Shown here one piece after another: positions 62,071 to 64,000 of a stretch of 64,000 nt of DNA (its first letter is position 1; the number at the start of each line of letters is the position of its first letter). The notes beneath the pieces are model-generated. The model worked only from the letters and a program-made list of their open reading frames with translations. It was not told the DNA's origin and did not search any database. Source of the stretch: Streptomyces caniferus (GTDB lineage Bacteria > Actinomycetota > Actinomycetes > Streptomycetales > Streptomycetaceae). The stretch spans positions 1,550,001 to 1,614,000 of the forward strand of contig NZ_BLIN01000003.1 in NCBI RefSeq assembly GCF_009811555.1, written 5' to 3'. Both the position numbers and the translations under genes were made by a program.

Positions 62071-62354
62071 TGCCCGCTCCCCTCAGGGGCTGGCCCAAAA
62101 TGCGTTGCGTGAATTTTGGACATCAAGCCCCGCAAGAGCTTCGCTTATGCCTCTTACATTCCCATACATCCCTTACATTCGCCACATCGCTCTTATGGGG
62201 TTATTTCGATACTTCAGGGGTATATCCAAGCATTGCGTGCCCGGAAAAGCATGAGAAATCAAGCCGACTGGGAATCGGTCCGACAATTCCCCCGCACCCA
62301 TGAGCCGTTGCCTCTCCACCCGGGCCGACCGCGACCAGAGCTTACGGAGGTGTG
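62071..62354. promoter_or_regulatory. AT-rich divergent control region, ppgK / HAD
   Basis: 284 bp, far less GC-rich than the window (much of 62100-62290 near 50%). CTTACATTC occurs twice, 19 bp apart (62153-62161, 62172-62180), with a related CATACATCC between, which could be a regulator array. It must hold promoters for both the pentose-phosphate island and the HAD gene. Confidence 0.5.
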
Positions 62355-63158
62355 ATGCCAACCCGACCGATCCGCTTGCTTCTTGCCGACGTCGACGGCA
62401 CTTTGGTCACGAGCGACAAGGTCCTCACCGACCGCGCCGTCCAGGCGGTCCACAAGCTCTACGACGCCGGCGTCCTCTTCGCGGTGACCAGCGGGAGACC
62501 ACCCCGGGGCATGTCCATGATCATCGAGCCCCTGGCGCTGGCCACTGAACTCGCCGCCTTCAACGGTGGTCTCATCGTCGATCCGGATATGACTGTTGTC
62601 GAGCAGCAGGTCATTCCCGCGGAGGTGGTGGCCCCGGTCGTCGCGCTGATGGAGTCGTTCGGCCTCAGCGTCTGGATCTACCGGGGCGCCGACTGGTACG
62701 TCCGCGACGTGAAGGGGCCGCACGTGGATCGCGAGAGCTGGACGGTGCAGTTCGCGCCCACACTCGTTCCCGGCTTCGACGGGCTCGAGCAGGGCATCGC
62801 CAAGGTCGTCGGGGTCTGCGATGACCACGAGGTCGTAGAGGCGGCCGCGGTCGCCGCTCGCGCGCAGTTCGGCGAGCATGTCTCGGCCGCCCGCTCGCAG
62901 CCCTACTACCTCGATGTGACCCATCCTCAGGCCAACAAGGGCGGTGTCGTCAAATACTGGTCCGCCAAGCTCCAGATCTCCCCCGAACAGATCGCCACGA
63001 TCGGCGACATGCCCAACGACGTGCTCATGTTCGCCCACTCGGGACTGTCCATCGCGATGGGCAACGCCAGCCACGAGGTCCAGCGCGCGGCGAGGCGGGT
63101 GACGACGAGCAACGAGGAAGAGGGTTTCGCGAACGCGGTCGAGCAGTTCATCCTGTGA
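62355..63158 (+). CDS. HAD-superfamily (Cof/IIB) phosphatase
   Basis: 267 residues. Motif I is LLADVDGTLVTSD, motif II FAVTSGRPPRG, motif III Lys in HPQANKGGVVKYW and motif IV TIGDMPNDVLMF, with a type IIB cap. It likely dephosphorylates a sugar phosphate. ATG 62355 is preferred to GTG 62352 because GGAGG ends 4 nt before it. It is divergent from ppgK and 72 bp before the rpiA stump. Confidence 0.92.
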   Translation: MPTRPIRLLLADVDGTLVTSDKVLTDRAVQAVHKLYDAGVLFAVTSGRPPRGMSMIIEPLALATELAAFNGGLIVDPDMTVVEQQVIPAEVVAPVVALMESFGLSVWIYRGADWYVRDVKGPHVDRESWTVQFAPTLVPGFDGLEQGIAKVVGVCDDHEVVEAAAVAARAQFGEHVSAARSQPYYLDVTHPQANKGGVVKYWSAKLQISPEQIATIGDMPNDVLMFAHSGLSIAMGNASHEVQRAARRVTTSNEEEGFANAVEQFIL

Positions 63159-63230
63159 CCCGCGTCGCCGCATTCCCGGGCCTGGCTGCCCTGAGCCTGG
63201 CACTCGGCCTGGCCAAGGAGGAGGACATCC

Positions 63231-63368
63231 ATGAGCGTCGAGCATGACAAGCAACTTGCCGCCGAGGCTGCGGCCGAGCTCATGGAGGACGGCATGACCG
63301 TCGGCCTCGGCACTGGCTCGACCGTCGCCTGTCCGGCCACGGAAGGCCGGACAGCAGCGCCGGGTTGA
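63231..63368 (+). pseudogene. rpiA: ribose-5-phosphate isomerase A stump
   Basis: ATG 63231 with AAGGAGGAG upstream starts KQLAAEAAAELMEDGMTVGLGTGSTVA, the unmistakable RpiA N-terminus. The next codons, CPATEGRTAAPG stop, show that the rest (about 185 residues) has been lost or replaced. Only 45 residues are coded. Confidence 0.8.
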
Positions 63369-63912
63369 CCACCGCGAGGAACGTGGCGACGTCCTCACGG
63401 GGCACGGCTGGCCACGGCATCATGCGGGCGCCGCGGTACTCGGCGGGCAGCCGTAGCTGCTGCTCCCCGGCGAGCCGGGTGGCTCGGTCCGGGTGGCTGT
63501 GGTGTCGGATATGCCAGAGACTGCGGGTGTGCTTGCTGAACCGCGGTGGACAGTCCCTTCAACAAGCGCCATCCGCCCAGCCCAGAGGCGCGCTCCTCCT
63601 CTTCGGTCAACCCGCGGACGCTGGGTGACCGACGCCCGCACGTCCCTTTCCCCAAGGTGCGGACGACGTGGGCGCGGGATAGGCTTTGATGACAAGGTCA
63701 GGTTCTCCAGGCGGTTTTACCGACGCCGGGACCCTCAGCGCGATAATCAACTCTTTCTGCGGAGACCTTTGACGAGCGTGGTGCACCCCTTCGCATTCGC
63801 AGGGGTGAGCAACTGCCGAATCCCTTCCTCGAAGGCGTGCCTCGCGCTTTGGGCGTCGTAATAGTGCCGCCTCAGGGCTCGCAGATTCGCAGTCCCTGAA
63901 AGGGAGTTCGGG
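63369..63912. other. 544-bp region without an intact gene
   Basis: After the rpiA stump, a minus-strand frame (about 63350-63510) reads LRLPAEYRGARMMPWPAVPREDVATFLAVVNP, which looks like real but orphaned coding sequence that I cannot name. 63690-63910 is less GC-rich and probably carries the ferredoxin promoter. Confidence 0.45.
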
Positions 63913-64000
63913 ATGAAAGTTGTCGTTGATCTTTCCCGGTGTCAGGGGTATGCGCAGTGCGCGTTCCTGGCTCCCGACGCTTTCCGGATGCACGGCGAGG
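63913..64000 (+). CDS. ferredoxin (3Fe-4S/4Fe-4S single-cluster), N-terminal part
   Basis: 29 codons visible: MKVVVDLSRCQGYAQCAF then LAPDAFRMHGE. The C-x5-C spacing and the following sequence match small actinobacterial ferredoxins that serve P450s or ferredoxin reductases. GGGAG precedes ATG 63913. The gene continues off the right edge. Confidence 0.85.
   Translation, partial: MKVVVDLSRCQGYAQCAFLAPDAFRMHGE

Overview
The window is high-GC (about 70%+) actinobacterial chromosome with GTG/TTG starts, GGAGG-type ribosome sites, many ATGA/GTGA overlaps and gene families typical of Streptomyces (hydantoin/pyrimidine cluster, GluABCD, APC permease, MAB_1171c-like membrane protein, mycothiol-era enzymes). 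A Streptomyces or close relative is the best reading. No rRNA, tRNA or CRISPR array was found.

Layout. 1-7.4 kb: a reductive pyrimidine/hydantoin catabolic set on the minus strand (NCS1 permease, F420-type flavin enzyme, dihydropyrimidinase, class III aminotransferase, beta-ureidopropionase-like amidohydrolase). It is interrupted by a 160-bp MITE-like element and a plus-strand binding protein gene. 7.5-10.1 kb: MarR regulator, MFS exporter and isochorismatase-fold gene under a 34-bp perfect palindrome. 10.1-14.6 kb: amidase, gamma-glutamyltransferase, a membrane-anchored unknown. 14.8-16.2 kb: decayed genes (double-frameshifted Ca2+/H+ exchanger, truncated PadR and HAAS genes). 16.4-31 kb: ordinary Streptomyces genes (AhpD-like, APC permease, polysaccharide deacetylase, SDR, MMPL remnant, ATP-dependent ligase, glutathionyl-hydroquinone-reductase-like protein, MocR regulator plus hydrolase, methyltransferase, secreted hydrolase).

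31.3-35.3 kb holds the most interesting unit: an asparagine-synthetase-like cyclase and a McjB-type protein with intact C/H/D triad. They are preceded by an unlisted 38-codon gene with its own ribosome site. Its product has a lasso-like leader motif and a possible 14-residue core (G1...D8), but lacks the usual Thr at -2. This looks like a compact, transporter-less lasso-type RiPP locus. 35.4-41.1 kb carries a subtilase with a GTGA-coupled small I9-like partner, an unknown, a lipase-like protein, and a GH25/PGRP-amidase lysin pair. None of the enzymes in this block has a signal peptide. 42-44.6 kb: HEIGH metallopeptidase, seven-helix membrane protein, methyltransferase. 45.3-48.5 kb: glutamate-type ABC importer. 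48.7-54.1 kb: DUF6278-like, SGNH hydrolase, exonuclease III, MBL hydrolase, PcaL with an altered nucleophile site.

54.3-64 kb is a mosaic. It holds a truncated pcaL copy, an IS110 element, a broken TerD gene, then a pentose-phosphate island. In that island the oxidative branch (zwf, pgl, gnd) plus polyphosphate glucokinase and a HAD phosphatase are intact, while the non-oxidative genes (tkt, tal/pgi, rpiA) all carry deletions. A ferredoxin gene runs off the right edge. Deletion remnants recur through the window, which suggests a chromosome region undergoing decay; sequencing errors should be excluded for the two single-base frameshifts.
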